DNA of 64,000 bases from JALYRV01 sp040902895 (GCA_040902895.1 JBBDWL010000087.1:1-64000), one strand, 5' to 3'; numbered from the stretch's first letter, positions 25,241 to 34,851 are shown. Notes: generated from the sequence alone by a model not told the origin. Numbers and translations: made by a program.

Positions 25241-26161
25241 ATGCGACATCTGTGTGCGGCGGTCGTGATTCTGGCTTTCGCATTCCCTGCCGGCGGCTCG
25301 GCAAGGGCCCAGCAGTCCTTGCAGTCATCCGACACGATTCCAAAAGAGCTCGTGTCGCTGCTGCTGCGCGGGCCTGGTACGAATCCGGGCGACAACTTCG
25401 ACATCAAAATCGGCGCGCCCGCCAACTTTCCTTCCGAGCTGCTGCCGCAGGGCGTCGCGCCGGCGGTGTCGACCACATCTGACCGCGTGATCACCGTGGT
25501 CGCCGAGGCGCCGGCGATCTCGAGCGCCGACCTGCTGCAGCACGAGCGCGCTTTAGCGGCCGCCGGCTGGATCAACACCACGTCGATGTCGTCGCGCGGC
25601 CTGATCTCGAGCTCGATGATGCCGGCGATGCAGGTATGCAAAGGCGATCAATACGCCACGCTGTATCACTCGCAGCGGCCGGCGGGCGGCATGTACCTGC
25701 GGGTGTCGCTAACGACCGATCCACGGCGCGGCAGCTGCGTGCCGCGGCCGCTCACGTTTTTTGCCGACGTCAATCTGCCGCAGCTCGTGCCGCCACCGGG
25801 GTCGCGCGCGATGGGCGGGGGATCGGGCGGCGGCGGCGACAGCTATGACCAGCGCATCAGGCTCGAAACGACGCTGTCGGTTGAAGACGTCGTCGCGCAC
25901 TATTCCGGCCAGCTTGCAAGGGCGGGCTGGAAGCGTGAGGCGCGCGCGGACGATTCGGGTGTCGCGCTCGCCAAACTCACCAGCATTTCGAGCACGCAGG
26001 ATCCAATCGTGGCGTTGATCACGGCGACGACGATTCCGGGCGTCACTCAGCTGGATGTGACGCTGCGGCTGCTGCGCGTGGACCCGAGCCGGCGATTTCC
26101 GGGCCGGGTCGGAGGGCCGGGCATCGGCGGCAGTATCACTATCGGCACCTGCTGCCGCTGA
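25241..26161 (+). CDS. Hypothetical secreted protein
   Basis: ATG at 25241, 7 nt after the esterase gene, gives 306 residues. A signal peptide is clear (MRHLCAAVVILAFAFPAGGSARAQQ). A Gly-rich linker (about 192-202) joins two halves that look alike: both contain a 'LLQHERALAAAGW' or 'VVAHYSGQLARAGWKRE' pattern, so it may have two related domains. A glycine-rich tail ends in Cys-Cys. No family is recognised. It is probably exported. Confidence 0.6.
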   Translation: MRHLCAAVVILAFAFPAGGSARAQQSLQSSDTIPKELVSLLLRGPGTNPGDNFDIKIGAPANFPSELLPQGVAPAVSTTSDRVITVVAEAPAISSADLLQHERALAAAGWINTTSMSSRGLISSSMMPAMQVCKGDQYATLYHSQRPAGGMYLRVSLTTDPRRGSCVPRPLTFFADVNLPQLVPPPGSRAMGGGSGGGGDSYDQRIRLETTLSVEDVVAHYSGQLARAGWKREARADDSGVALAKLTSISSTQDPIVALITATTIPGVTQLDVTLRLLRVDPSRRFPGRVGGPGIGGSITIGTCCR

Positions 26162-26231
26162 GCCGGTTTCTGCACGCGAGCTCAGCCGAAATCCCGCGGC
26201 GCTGGCCTGAGTTTTGAGAGTCATTGTAGCG

Positions 26232-26801
26232 ATGGAAGAAATCGCGCCGCCAATCAAGCTCGAGCCACTCAAGCGGCCCGTTAAACGGCATTTTCGTTCA
26301 CCTCAGCCGAAACAGACGCGCCGGAAGCCCAAGGCGCAGATGCCGACGCTTCGCGAGCAGCGCGAGCGCAGCGGCGTGACGCTCGAACAGATCGCGGACA
26401 ACACGAACATACCGCTGCGGCATCTCGAAGAGCTCGAGCGCGGCGATGTGAGCAACTGGCCGCCCGGTATTTACGCGAAGTCGTGGGCGCGCGAATACGC
26501 GAGCGAAGCCGGCATCAATCCCGAGCGCGTGATCGCGATTGTGGCGCCGGTGGCTGAAGTCGAGCCCTCGATCGATGAGATCAAGGAGGCGCGCGAAGAG
26601 CGCGACCGCGGCGCCGTCGCCGAGTCGCCCCTTGCGCCGCTGGTGCAGTTGATGCGGAAGGTCGCGGCCGTCGTGGTCGTCGTTGCGCTGATTGTGATCG
26701 CCGCGTTGTTCTTCCTGAATCGGGACGACCCTCCCGCCAATCAGTCCGTGCCGGCGCCGGTCGGCACCAGCGGCGTCACGCCCGGCCAGCCTCCACGGTA
26801 G
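26232..26801 (+). CDS. RodZ-like helix-turn-helix membrane protein
   Basis: ATG at 26232 gives 189 residues (an upstream TTG at 26214 would add 6). A basic, disordered start (about 1-38) leads to an HTH_25 (RodZ-type) domain: TLREQRERSGVTLEQIADNT, RHLEELERGDVSNWPPGIYA and SWAREYASEAGINPERVI. One TM helix (about 146-166, VVVVVALIVIAALFFL) and a short Pro-rich tail follow. RodZ links MreB to the cell envelope through this HTH; shorter versions like this one lack the periplasmic domain. It overlaps the convergent TPR-GGDEF gene by 26 nt at the 3' ends. Confidence 0.8.
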   Translation: MEEIAPPIKLEPLKRPVKRHFRSPQPKQTRRKPKAQMPTLREQRERSGVTLEQIADNTNIPLRHLEELERGDVSNWPPGIYAKSWAREYASEAGINPERVIAIVAPVAEVEPSIDEIKEAREERDRGAVAESPLAPLVQLMRKVAAVVVVVALIVIAALFFLNRDDPPANQSVPAPVGTSGVTPGQPPR

Positions 26802-28725
26802 CCGGCGCGACCAGCGTCGCGTCGTGCAGCGCGTCGGCGTGCAGCGCGCGCGCGTCGATCCACCGGTTGCGTCCCTGCCGTTTGGCCTCGTACAACGCCC
26901 GGTCGGCCAGGGCCACCGCCTGTTCCCACGTCAGATCTCGTCCGTCGAAGGGCAGCGGCGCCAGGCCGATGCTGCAGGTGATGGGCGACAGCCCGAAGTG
27001 ATGCCGTTCCACGGCTCCGCGCAGACGCTCGGCCAGTACCGCCGCGTCGAGCGGCGCCGTCGCGCGGCAGACGATCAGGAACTCTTCGCCGCCCCAGCGC
27101 GCGATCGTGTCGGATGCGCGGCACGTCGCGCGCAGGATGCCGGCAAAACCGGTGAGAATCGCGTCGCCGGCCTTGTGACCGTGCGCATCATTGACCGCCT
27201 TGAAGTGATCGATGTCGAGCAGCATGAACACGAGCCCGCCGTCGGGATCGGTGCGCGAGCGCCGCAGCGCCGTCGCCACGTCGGCGTCGACGGTCTGCTG
27301 CACGAAGCGCCGGTTTCTAAGTCCGGTCAGCGCATCGGTCACGCTCAGCTCCGACGCGATCCGCGCCGCGTCCACGCGACGGCGATACAGGATGATCCCG
27401 ATCGTGAGCATCAACACGCCTGCGGCCGCGACGGCGTTGCGCTGCAGCCGGCTGCGGCTGGCCTGTAGATCGCTGAGCGCCTGCTGCGTGCGCAGCCGTT
27501 CGTTTTCGGCCTGATGCCTTTCCGCCTGATACCGGCGCTCGAGCATATCGATGCGAAGGGCCTTGTCAGCGGCGAAGATCTGATCTTCGAGCGTCTTGAG
27601 CTGCTTGAACGCGGCGAGGGCGGCGGCGGGCTGGCCCGCCAGCTCCTCGGCGCCTGCGATTTGTCCCCACGCCCGCCGCTGGAGCTCCCGCGATCCCGCG
27701 GCGCGCGCGATCTCGAGCGCCTGCCGTGCAAGTTTCGCGGCCTCCGCGCCGCGTCCAAGCTGGCGCTCGAGCTCGGCAAGACCGAGCAGCGACTGCGTTT
27801 CGTTTGTTCGATCCCTGATTTCGCGGCTGACGGCGAGCGCGTCGTTGAAATGCCGCCGCGCCTCGGCCGGCCGCTTCATCGCCGTCTGCACCAGCCCCAG
27901 ATTCTTGAGTGAGTTCGCCACGCCGGGCTTTTCGGCAATCCGGCGGCGGATTTCGAGCGACTGCTGATGGTGGCTGAGCGCCTTGTCCAGCTCACCGAGC
28001 TCCAGGTACACGTCGCCGATGTTGCTCAGCGTGCCGGCGGATCGATTGACGCCGCCGCTCGCGCGCCGCAGCTCGAGCGATCGCCCGAAGTACTGCAGCG
28101 CCCGTTCGTGCTCGCGGAGCCGGGCATAGACGATGCCGATGTTATTGAGCGAGAGGGCGACCGCGTTGGCGTCGCTCAGCGATTCGCGGACGCGCAGGGC
28201 CTCGACGTGATACTCGAGACTCTTCTCATAGTCGGCCAGGTCGGTGCCGTGCACGAAACCCAGGTTGTTCAGGGCGTTCGCGATGTCGACCTGCGCGCCG
28301 AGCTCGCGGTAGATGGCGAGCGAGGCCTCGAAATGTTCGATCGCGTCGACGGCGTCGCCGCTGCGCTGCGCGATGACGCCGAGGTTGTTGATCGCGCGGC
28401 CGAGGCCCGCACGATCGCCTGCCTGCTCGGCGACGGTTCGCGCCTCGGATGCCCGCGCTGTCGCGTCGGCGAACTGTCCGCGCTGCATGAGCGCCCACGA
28501 CATGGCGTTCAGCGCCCGCACCTGCGTGCGCGGCTCAGGACGCTGCTGCAGGATGGCGAGCGCTTCGGTCGCCGACGCGATTGCCTTCCCGGGATCGTCG
28601 CTGCGGATCTGCTGCGCGAGATCGGCAAGCGCGCGTGCCCGCTCCAAATCCTGAGCGGCTGCATGGGCCGTGCAACAGCCAATGCAGACAAGCGCGATGA
28701 CGAATCGCGTAAGGGCGGCAGCCAT
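26776..28725 (-). CDS. TPR-repeat diguanylate cyclase (GGDEF) with signal peptide
   Basis: The product has 649 residues. A signal peptide (residues about 1-24, FVIALVCIGCCTAHAAAQ) is followed by eight or more TPRs (about 25-360), a coiled segment and a TM helix (about 405-425, AAAGVLMLTIGIILYRR). The GGDEF domain runs from about 440 to 620. The catalytic signature is RWGGEEFLIV (GGEEF at 545-549), and an RxxD inhibitory site lies five residues before it (Arg536-Asp539). It should make cyclic di-GMP from GTP in the cytoplasm, with an exported TPR sensor. It is divergent from the amidohydrolase gene. Confidence 0.9.
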   Translation of the reverse strand: MAAALTRFVIALVCIGCCTAHAAAQDLERARALADLAQQIRSDDPGKAIASATEALAILQQRPEPRTQVRALNAMSWALMQRGQFADATARASEARTVAEQAGDRAGLGRAINNLGVIAQRSGDAVDAIEHFEASLAIYRELGAQVDIANALNNLGFVHGTDLADYEKSLEYHVEALRVRESLSDANAVALSLNNIGIVYARLREHERALQYFGRSLELRRASGGVNRSAGTLSNIGDVYLELGELDKALSHHQQSLEIRRRIAEKPGVANSLKNLGLVQTAMKRPAEARRHFNDALAVSREIRDRTNETQSLLGLAELERQLGRGAEAAKLARQALEIARAAGSRELQRRAWGQIAGAEELAGQPAAALAAFKQLKTLEDQIFAADKALRIDMLERRYQAERHQAENERLRTQQALSDLQASRSRLQRNAVAAAGVLMLTIGIILYRRRVDAARIASELSVTDALTGLRNRRFVQQTVDADVATALRRSRTDPDGGLVFMLLDIDHFKAVNDAHGHKAGDAILTGFAGILRATCRASDTIARWGGEEFLIVCRATAPLDAAVLAERLRGAVERHHFGLSPITCSIGLAPLPFDGRDLTWEQAVALADRALYEAKRQGRNRWIDARALHADALHDATLVAPATVEAGRA

Positions 28726-28781
28726 TAGTGGAGGCCGGAAGTATACCGTGGTGCGGCGTCAGATGGCTTAGGATAGCGGCC

Positions 28782-30197
28782 ATGAAGGTGCTGCTCCTCG
28801 CCGTTGCCGCCGCCGCGGCCGCGACGATCCCCGCCGCGCAATCTCAGCCGATCAGCGACGCCATCCGGCCGTTCGTGAACGTCGACGCGCCGCTCGTGGC
28901 GTTTACGCACGCGCGCGTCATCGACGGCACGGGCGCGCCCGCGCGCGAGGATCAGACGCTGGTGATTCGCGACGGTCTGATCGCCGCGCTCGGCACCGCC
29001 GCCGACGTCGTGGTGCCGGCCGGCGCGACCATCCTCGATCTCTCAGGGCGCACCGTGATGCCCGGGCTCGTGATGGTGCACGAGCATCTCTATTACCCGA
29101 CCGGCCCCGGCGTGTACGGACAGCTTGGAGAAAGCTTCGTGCGCCTGTATCTGGCCGGCGGCGTGACGTCAATGAGGACCGGCGGGAACGTGAACGGCTT
29201 CATGGATCTGAACATGAAGCGGCTGACGGCATCGGGACGGAAGGCAGGGCCCGACATCGACGCCACCGCCCCGTACCTGAACGGCCCGAACAACTTCATT
29301 CAGATGCGGTCGATGGAAGGCCCTGCCGACGCGCGGCGGCAGGTGGCCTACTGGGCGGATGAAGGCGCGACCTCGTTCAAGGCCTACATGAACATCACGC
29401 GCAGTGAGCTTGGCGCGGCGATCGAAGAGGCCCACAAGCGCGGCATCAAAATCACCGGCCATCTCTGCTCGGTCACGTACGGCGAGGCCGCCGACCTCGG
29501 CATCGACAACCTCGAACACGGATTTCTGGCGTCTACCGACTTCGTCGCCGACAAGCAGCCTGACGTCTGTCCGCAGGGCCGGCGCACGCAGGAATCGCTG
29601 CTGGCGCTCGATGAAAACGGCGCGGCGTTTACCGCGCTCGTCAAAAAACTGGTCGCGAAAAACGTCGCGCTCACATCGACGCTGACGGTGTTCGAGACCT
29701 TCACGCCAGGCCGTCCGATACCGCCCGGGCTCGACGTGCTGGTGGCGCCTCTCAAGGAACAGTTCGAGCGCACGCACGCGCGCACGGCCGCCAACGCGCG
29801 ATCCCCGTATCTGACGCTCTTTCCGAAAGCGATGGCGCTCGAGCGCGCGTTTGCCAAAGCGGGAGGGCTGCTGATTGCGGGCACCGATCCCACGGGATCC
29901 GGCGGAGTCATCCCCGGTTATTCCAATCAGCGCGCACTGGAGCTGCTCGTGGAAGCCGGTTTCACGCCGCTTGAAGCGATCCGCATCGGGACGCTCAACG
30001 GCGCGCGCTATCTCGGGCGCGACGCCCGCATCGGCAGCATCGCGCAGGGCAAGCAGGCCGATCTGATCGTCATCAACGGCAATCCCGCGGCAGATATCGC
30101 GCACGTTCGCAACGTCGAGACCGTCTTCAAGCGCGGCGTGGGATTCGATCCGGCGAAGCTGATCGAATCAGTGAAGGGAAGAGTGGGACTATGGTGA
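28782..30197 (+). CDS. Secreted amidohydrolase (metal-dependent, imidazolonepropionase-like)
   Basis: ATG at 28782 gives 471 residues with a signal peptide (MKVLLLAVAAAAAATIPAAQ). Typical amidohydrolase signs are DQTLVIRDGLIAALG, TVMPGLVMVHEHLYYP (His ligands), FKAYMNI (a candidate carboxylated Lys), KITGHLCSVTYGEAADLGIDN and HGF (His ligands), and AGTDPTGSGGVIPG (catalytic Asp). The C-terminus GSIAQGKQADLIVINGNPA is the usual urease-fold beta-sandwich strand. It is probably exported, like many acidobacterial amidohydrolases. It overlaps the next gene by 7 nt. The substrate is unknown. Confidence 0.87.
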   Translation: MKVLLLAVAAAAAATIPAAQSQPISDAIRPFVNVDAPLVAFTHARVIDGTGAPAREDQTLVIRDGLIAALGTAADVVVPAGATILDLSGRTVMPGLVMVHEHLYYPTGPGVYGQLGESFVRLYLAGGVTSMRTGGNVNGFMDLNMKRLTASGRKAGPDIDATAPYLNGPNNFIQMRSMEGPADARRQVAYWADEGATSFKAYMNITRSELGAAIEEAHKRGIKITGHLCSVTYGEAADLGIDNLEHGFLASTDFVADKQPDVCPQGRRTQESLLALDENGAAFTALVKKLVAKNVALTSTLTVFETFTPGRPIPPGLDVLVAPLKEQFERTHARTAANARSPYLTLFPKAMALERAFAKAGGLLIAGTDPTGSGGVIPGYSNQRALELLVEAGFTPLEAIRIGTLNGARYLGRDARIGSIAQGKQADLIVINGNPAADIAHVRNVETVFKRGVGFDPAKLIESVKGRVGLW

Positions 30198-31606
30198 CGC
30201 TGGCTCTGGTGGCGCTGCTGGCGCAGGATCCTGTCATCTCCGGCGATCGCAGCATCGTCTCGAAGTGTGAAGTCTCCACAGACGCCGAGTACGGCTATAC
30301 GAAAGACAAACCCATTCGCGTAGGCGGCACGCCACTGCTGGGTCCCGCGCGCCAGCGCCGGTATCTGCAGGCGCTCGTAAGTCCGACGGGCCAGGCCGTG
30401 GCATTCGCGCGGCGCGGCTCGCTCGTGCCGAATGCTGAGGGGATCATTCTCGATCTCTACGAAGTCACGTATACCGGCCTCGAGAAGCCAATCGAGCTGT
30501 ATCTCGATCTCTATCGATGGGAGCCGCCGAAGGCGCCGAAAGGATTCGCGTGCGCGCGCGAGTTCGGTCTCGCCGCACCGGATCTGAATCCGCCTCGGCC
30601 GCCCGTTCCGCCTGGCGGCACGATACCGCCTGGCCGCACCGGAGGGCCTCTTCCAGGCGGCAATCCTCGGCCGCCCTCGTGGGAGCGCATGGTGGCATTC
30701 GCGGTGGAGGCCGGGAAGCGCGAGGACCTTCCTCCCATTCCACTGGATCCATACGGATCCACGCGATACGGTGTCGCGTTCGATCCGTTCACACGCGTAG
30801 CGCGCGCGGCGCGCGCGTCGGGCGGCAGCGTGCCCGATCCCATGCGCGTCACCCGGTTCGCGGTCGAGACACTCGTCGTCGCGTTCCCCGTGACGTGCGA
30901 CGGCGTCACGGCGTCGCCACTCGACGTCACGATGGTGTACAACGGCCGGACCAGGAGCCGCAGCGTGGACGTGCTCACGGGCGGCGACCTCCAGAAGGAG
31001 GTGCCGGACTACAAGGTGCCCGACGGCGCGATTGGCGTCACGATGTCGGGATCGACGCTGCTCCCCGGCCAGTTGACGATCGTCTACGATCGCGCGCCCT
31101 GCAATGGCGATTCAAAGAGCGTGACGCTGAATGTCAGCCGCCAGAGCGCGCCGACCACGCGCGTGCAGCCGGTCTGGCCGGCGGGCGTGCCGGTGCCGCC
31201 CGAAGGTGCGGTGCGCGTGACCGTCCACGCGCTCATCGATCACGAGGGCGTCCCGACTGAAATCCGCGTCGCCGACGGCCCCGAGGCCTTCCATGCCGCG
31301 GCGATCGAGGCCATGAAGAAGTCGCGGTTCGGCGCGCACCTGATCAACGGTGTTCCGATCCGCGGGCCCCGGCCCGTGGCGAGCATGTTTGTGTTCCAGC
31401 CGCCGCGCCCGCGCCCGCCCGCCGGCCGGCCGGCAACCGGAGATGCGGCGGCGCCACGGGACGTCTCGGCGCATCAGCTTGTGGTGCTGTCGATTCTGGA
31501 AGATCCTTCCGGCAACCGCATTGGCCGGGCCTTCGAAGTCGAAGGCGCGGCGCACGCACCGGCAGGTCCCGATCGCGTGTTGATTCCGTGGAGTCCGAAT
31601 CGATGA
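30191..31606 (+). CDS. Exported protein with C-terminal TonB_C-like domain
   Basis: The product has 471 residues and overlaps the amidohydrolase by 7 nt. A short hydrophobic start (MVTLALVALLAQ) may be a signal sequence. A Pro/Gly-rich stretch (about 135-160) divides an N-terminal region of unknown type from the rest. Near residues 325-400, WPAGVPVPPEGAVRVTVHAL, GVPTEIRVADGPEAFHAAAI and MKKSRFGAHLINGVPI follow the TonB_C pattern (GxVxxxxxIdxxGxV, A.eA.k..rF.PA). It has no TonB membrane anchor, so it is better described as a TonB_C-like repeat protein than as an energy transducer. Its job is unknown. Confidence 0.6.
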   Translation: MVTLALVALLAQDPVISGDRSIVSKCEVSTDAEYGYTKDKPIRVGGTPLLGPARQRRYLQALVSPTGQAVAFARRGSLVPNAEGIILDLYEVTYTGLEKPIELYLDLYRWEPPKAPKGFACAREFGLAAPDLNPPRPPVPPGGTIPPGRTGGPLPGGNPRPPSWERMVAFAVEAGKREDLPPIPLDPYGSTRYGVAFDPFTRVARAARASGGSVPDPMRVTRFAVETLVVAFPVTCDGVTASPLDVTMVYNGRTRSRSVDVLTGGDLQKEVPDYKVPDGAIGVTMSGSTLLPGQLTIVYDRAPCNGDSKSVTLNVSRQSAPTTRVQPVWPAGVPVPPEGAVRVTVHALIDHEGVPTEIRVADGPEAFHAAAIEAMKKSRFGAHLINGVPIRGPRPVASMFVFQPPRPRPPAGRPATGDAAAPRDVSAHQLVVLSILEDPSGNRIGRAFEVEGAAHAPAGPDRVLIPWSPNR

Positions 31607-32772
31607 TTCGACCAACGACGTTCGTGATGGTGGCTCTGGGCGTCCTGCTTCCCGCTCAGGCTCCCGCTCCCCGCGCGCTGGATCCGTTCACCGGCATCAC
31701 CGCGGGCGGCGAAATCATGCCCGGCTTATTTTCCATTCGGGCCACCGGCGTCAGCACGCGGCCCGTCAAGGACGCGGCCGATCGCTTTCTTGCCGCACTG
31801 ACGCAAGACCAGCGCGCGAAGACCACGTTCGCGGCGGCTGACGATGAGTGGAGGCGATGGAACAACGTGCACCGCGCCGCGCGCGCGGGCGTCTCGTTCA
31901 AGGAGATGAGCGAGCCGCAGCGCGAGGCGGCGTACGCGTTGATGCGCGCGAGCCTGAGCGCGCGCGGGCTCGAGCAGTCGCGCAATGTCATGCGCCTGAA
32001 CGGCCATCTCGCCGAGCTGAAGAAGAACTTCGAGGAATACGGCGAGTCGCTCTACTGGATCACGGTGATGGGCACGCCGTCTGACCGCGAGCCGTGGGGC
32101 TGGCAGCTCGAAGGCCATCATCTGATCATCAATTACTTCGTCCTTGGCGATCAGGTCGTGATGACGCCCACATTTCTGGGATCCGAGCCGACGGTGGCCG
32201 AGTCAGGGCCGCATAAAGGCGCGAGCGTGCTGCTCGAGGAACAGGCGATGGGCGAGGCGTTGATGGCGTCGCTCGACGAGGCACAGCGCGCGAAGGCGAT
32301 CGTCAATGCGTCGAAGCCGGGTAACAACGCGCAGACGCAGGCCTATCGCGACAACGTTGCGCTGGCCTATCAGGGTATCCGGGCTACCGAGCTCACGGCC
32401 GCGCAGCGATCGAAGCTGCTCGCCCTGGCGGGCCTGTATGTCGGCAACATGCGCGACGGCCACGCGAAGGTGAAGATGTCCGAGGTCTCCGCGCATCTCG
32501 ACGACACCTGGTTCTCGTGGGTGGGCGGCACCGGACCGGATGCGGTCTTCTATTACCGCATTCACAGCCCCGTCATTCTGATCGAGTTCGACCATCAGAG
32601 TCCGGTCGCGCTCGGGGTCCGGGGGTCCGGCCCGACGCGCAGCCACGTGCACAGCGTGGTGCGCACGCCCAACGGCAACGACTATGGCAAGGATCTGCTG
32701 CGGCAACATTACGAAGCGCACAAACATAATCCAGCGCATGGGCATGCCGCGCCGGCTGGACGACGCCATTGA
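31603..32772 (+). CDS. DUF3500-family secreted protein
   Basis: ATG at 31603 overlaps the upstream stop (ATGA) and gives 389 residues with an N-terminal hydrophobic signal (MIRPTTFVMVALGVLLPAQA). The family signature is clear: DDEWRRWNNVH, WGWQLEGHHLIINYFVLGDQVVMTPTFLG (read in parts) and VFYYRIHSPVILIEFDHQ near the C-terminus. DUF3500 proteins are exported and have no assigned activity. The C-terminal tail is His-rich (HYEAHKHNPAHGHAAP), which might bind metal. It belongs to the same run of overlapping genes as the amidohydrolase. Confidence 0.85.
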   Translation: MIRPTTFVMVALGVLLPAQAPAPRALDPFTGITAGGEIMPGLFSIRATGVSTRPVKDAADRFLAALTQDQRAKTTFAAADDEWRRWNNVHRAARAGVSFKEMSEPQREAAYALMRASLSARGLEQSRNVMRLNGHLAELKKNFEEYGESLYWITVMGTPSDREPWGWQLEGHHLIINYFVLGDQVVMTPTFLGSEPTVAESGPHKGASVLLEEQAMGEALMASLDEAQRAKAIVNASKPGNNAQTQAYRDNVALAYQGIRATELTAAQRSKLLALAGLYVGNMRDGHAKVKMSEVSAHLDDTWFSWVGGTGPDAVFYYRIHSPVILIEFDHQSPVALGVRGSGPTRSHVHSVVRTPNGNDYGKDLLRQHYEAHKHNPAHGHAAPAGRRH

Positions 32773-32834
32773 ACGGTGCTGGTTGCTGAGCTTCTTCGCA
32801 CGTCAGAAACACCGCGCACGGCCTTATCCTGTGG

Positions 32835-32858
32835 GTAGGGACAGGCTTTAGCCTGTCC
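32835..32858. repeat. 24-bp palindromic repeat (GGACAGGCT family), copy 1
   Basis: GTAG followed by GGACAGGCTTTAGCCTGTCC: two 9-bp arms around a 2-nt centre. The same 24-mer is present, reverse complemented, at 63770-63793 with no mismatch. The leading GTAG resembles the tetranucleotide found at the foot of REP elements. It lies 31 nt upstream of the TonB_C gene. Confidence 0.8.
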
Positions 32859-32888
32859 GGCGGCGTCAGATCAGCTTGGAGGCAATTC

Positions 32889-33557
32889 ATGAAGGCATTC
32901 GCAGTGGCGGCAGTCGTTGTTGGCATGGGTATCGGGCTCTCGGCGCAGCGTCAAACTCCTGTTTACAAAGCCGGGGATCCGGGCGTGAAGAATCCGGTGG
33001 TGGTCAAGGAGAAGAAGCCCACCTACACGGCTGCCGCAATGCGGCAGAAGATTCAGGGCTCGGTTGAACTCGAGACCATCATCGATACCTCGGGAAAGCC
33101 TACCGCCATTACGATCGTGCGATCGCTCGACCCCGTCTATGGACTCGACGCGAACGCCGTCGCGGCCCTTCAGGCATGGGAGTTCAAGCCGGCCCTTCGC
33201 GACGGCCGGCCCGTGCCCATGCTCGTGACGGTGGTGCTCACCTTCACCCTTCGCGACGGTCCGGTGTTCGACAAGACGCACGCTGATGTCACACCGCCCG
33301 TCATCCTGTTCGAGAGGAAACCGTCGTACACCGCGGAGGCGATGCGCGCAGGCATCGAGGGCGCCGTCGAAGTGGAAGGCACTGTCGGCACGGACGGGAA
33401 AGTCAGTGACGCGCGCGTTGTGAAGGCGTTGTCGGCCGACCTCGATGCCAGGGCCATCGAGGCCTTCAAGGCGTCAACCTTCAAGCCCGCGACGCGCAAC
33501 GGCCGGGCCGTCGCCTACCGCGTGACGGTGCTGTTCACGTTCAACCTGAGAAACTGA
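32889..33557 (+). CDS. Exported protein with two tandem TonB_C domains
   Basis: The product has 222 residues with a signal peptide (MKAFAVAAVVVGMGIGLSAQ). Two copies of the TonB C-terminal domain are present: about 40-120 (KPTYTAAAMRQKIQGSVELE, AVAALQAWEFKPALRDGRPV) and about 142-220 (KPSYTAEAMRAGIEGAVEVE, AIEAFKASTFKPATRNGRAV). TonB_C normally contacts outer-membrane TonB-dependent receptors at the end of a long protein with an N-terminal TM; here there is no anchor. The role is uncertain. It starts 4 nt before the M20 peptidase, so the two are likely co-expressed. Confidence 0.82.
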   Translation: MKAFAVAAVVVGMGIGLSAQRQTPVYKAGDPGVKNPVVVKEKKPTYTAAAMRQKIQGSVELETIIDTSGKPTAITIVRSLDPVYGLDANAVAALQAWEFKPALRDGRPVPMLVTVVLTFTLRDGPVFDKTHADVTPPVILFERKPSYTAEAMRAGIEGAVEVEGTVGTDGKVSDARVVKALSADLDARAIEAFKASTFKPATRNGRAVAYRVTVLFTFNLRN

Positions 33558-33561
33558 TCGC

Positions 33562-34851
33562 ATGAAGTTGTTTGCCGCTGTTGCCGTCGCCGCCGTCTCG
33601 CTCGGGTTTACTCAGTCATCGCTGTCACCGCAGGAGCGCGCCATCGCGGCCGCGGTCGATGCCCAGCAGGCCGAAGCGATGGCGCTGCTCGAGCGCGCGG
33701 TCAACATCAACAGCGGCACGCAGAACCTGGAAGGCATCCGCAAGGTCGGCGCGCTCTTTCGCGCCGAGTTCGACGCGCTTGGCTTCACCACCACATGGGT
33801 GAATCAGGACGAGGTCAAGCGCGCCGGCCATCTGGTCGCCGAACGCCGAGGTACAGGAGGACCGAAGGTCCTCCTCATCGGCCATCTCGATACGGTCTTC
33901 GAACCGGACAGCCCCTTCCAGAAGTTCGAGCGGCTCGACGGCAACAAGGCGCGCGGGCCCGGCATCATCGACATGAAGGGCGGCAACGTCATCATCGTGA
34001 CCGCGATGAAGGCGTTGAAGGCCGCGGGACTGCTCGATTCGCTGCACGTTGTCGTCGTGATGACCGGCGACGAGGAAAGCGCGGGCCGGCCGCTGCGGAT
34101 CGCGCGCAAAGCGCTGGTCGACGCGGCGCAGGGCGCGGCGGCGGCGCTTGGATTCGAGGACGGCGACGGACATCCCGATCACGCCGTCACCGCCCGGCGA
34201 GGCACCACGGGCTGGACGCTGCGCGTGAAAGGCAAGCCGGCGCACTCGTCGCAAATCTTCCGCGACGACATCGGCTATGGCGCCATCTTCGAGGCGACGC
34301 GCGTGCTCCAGGAGTTTCGGACGCAGCTCGCAGGACAGCCGCATCTGACGTTCAATCCGGGTGCGATCGTCGGCGGCACGTCGGCGGAGTTTGACGCGCA
34401 GGCCGCGCGCGGCACCGCGTTCGGCAAGGACAATGTCATCGCCGAGCATGCGATTGTCGCGGGCGACCTGCGCGCGCTGACGCCCGAGCAGTTCGAGACC
34501 GCGCGGCTGACGCTGGAGCGGATCGCGAAGGGATCGCTGGCGCACACCAGCTCCGCGCTGACGTTCGACGAGGGATATCCGCCGCTGGCGCCGACCGAGG
34601 GCAACGCGAAGCTGCTGGCGATGCTCGACAAGGCCAGCCGCGATCTCGGATTGAATCCAATCACCGCGGTCGACCCCGATCGCGCCGGCGCCGCCGACGT
34701 GTCGTTCATCGCCGGACATGTGCCGATGATCCTCGACGCGCTCGGCCTCAAGGGCGACGGCGGCCACACGGTACATGAGACCGCCGACCTCGGGGTGCTG
34801 GCGATACAGGCCAAGCGCGCGGCGGTGTTGCTTGCCCGCCTCGCCCAATAA
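33562..34851 (+). CDS. M20-family metallopeptidase (glutamate carboxypeptidase-like), secreted
   Basis: The product has 429 residues with a signal peptide (MKLFAAVAVAAVSLGFTQS). Metal-site motifs match M20: VLLIGHLDTVF (His, then Asp), ARGPGIIDMKGGN (bridging Asp), MTGDEESAG (catalytic and metal Glu), EDGDGHPDHAV and a C-terminal GGHTVHETAD (His). The dimerisation domain contains KGKPAHSSQIF. It probably removes C-terminal residues such as glutamate in the periplasm. The stop codon (34849-34851) is inside the inverted repeat at 34848-34932. Confidence 0.9.
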   Translation: MKLFAAVAVAAVSLGFTQSSLSPQERAIAAAVDAQQAEAMALLERAVNINSGTQNLEGIRKVGALFRAEFDALGFTTTWVNQDEVKRAGHLVAERRGTGGPKVLLIGHLDTVFEPDSPFQKFERLDGNKARGPGIIDMKGGNVIIVTAMKALKAAGLLDSLHVVVVMTGDEESAGRPLRIARKALVDAAQGAAAALGFEDGDGHPDHAVTARRGTTGWTLRVKGKPAHSSQIFRDDIGYGAIFEATRVLQEFRTQLAGQPHLTFNPGAIVGGTSAEFDAQAARGTAFGKDNVIAEHAIVAGDLRALTPEQFETARLTLERIAKGSLAHTSSALTFDEGYPPLAPTEGNAKLLAMLDKASRDLGLNPITAVDPDRAGAADVSFIAGHVPMILDALGLKGDGGHTVHETADLGVLAIQAKRAAVLLARLAQ

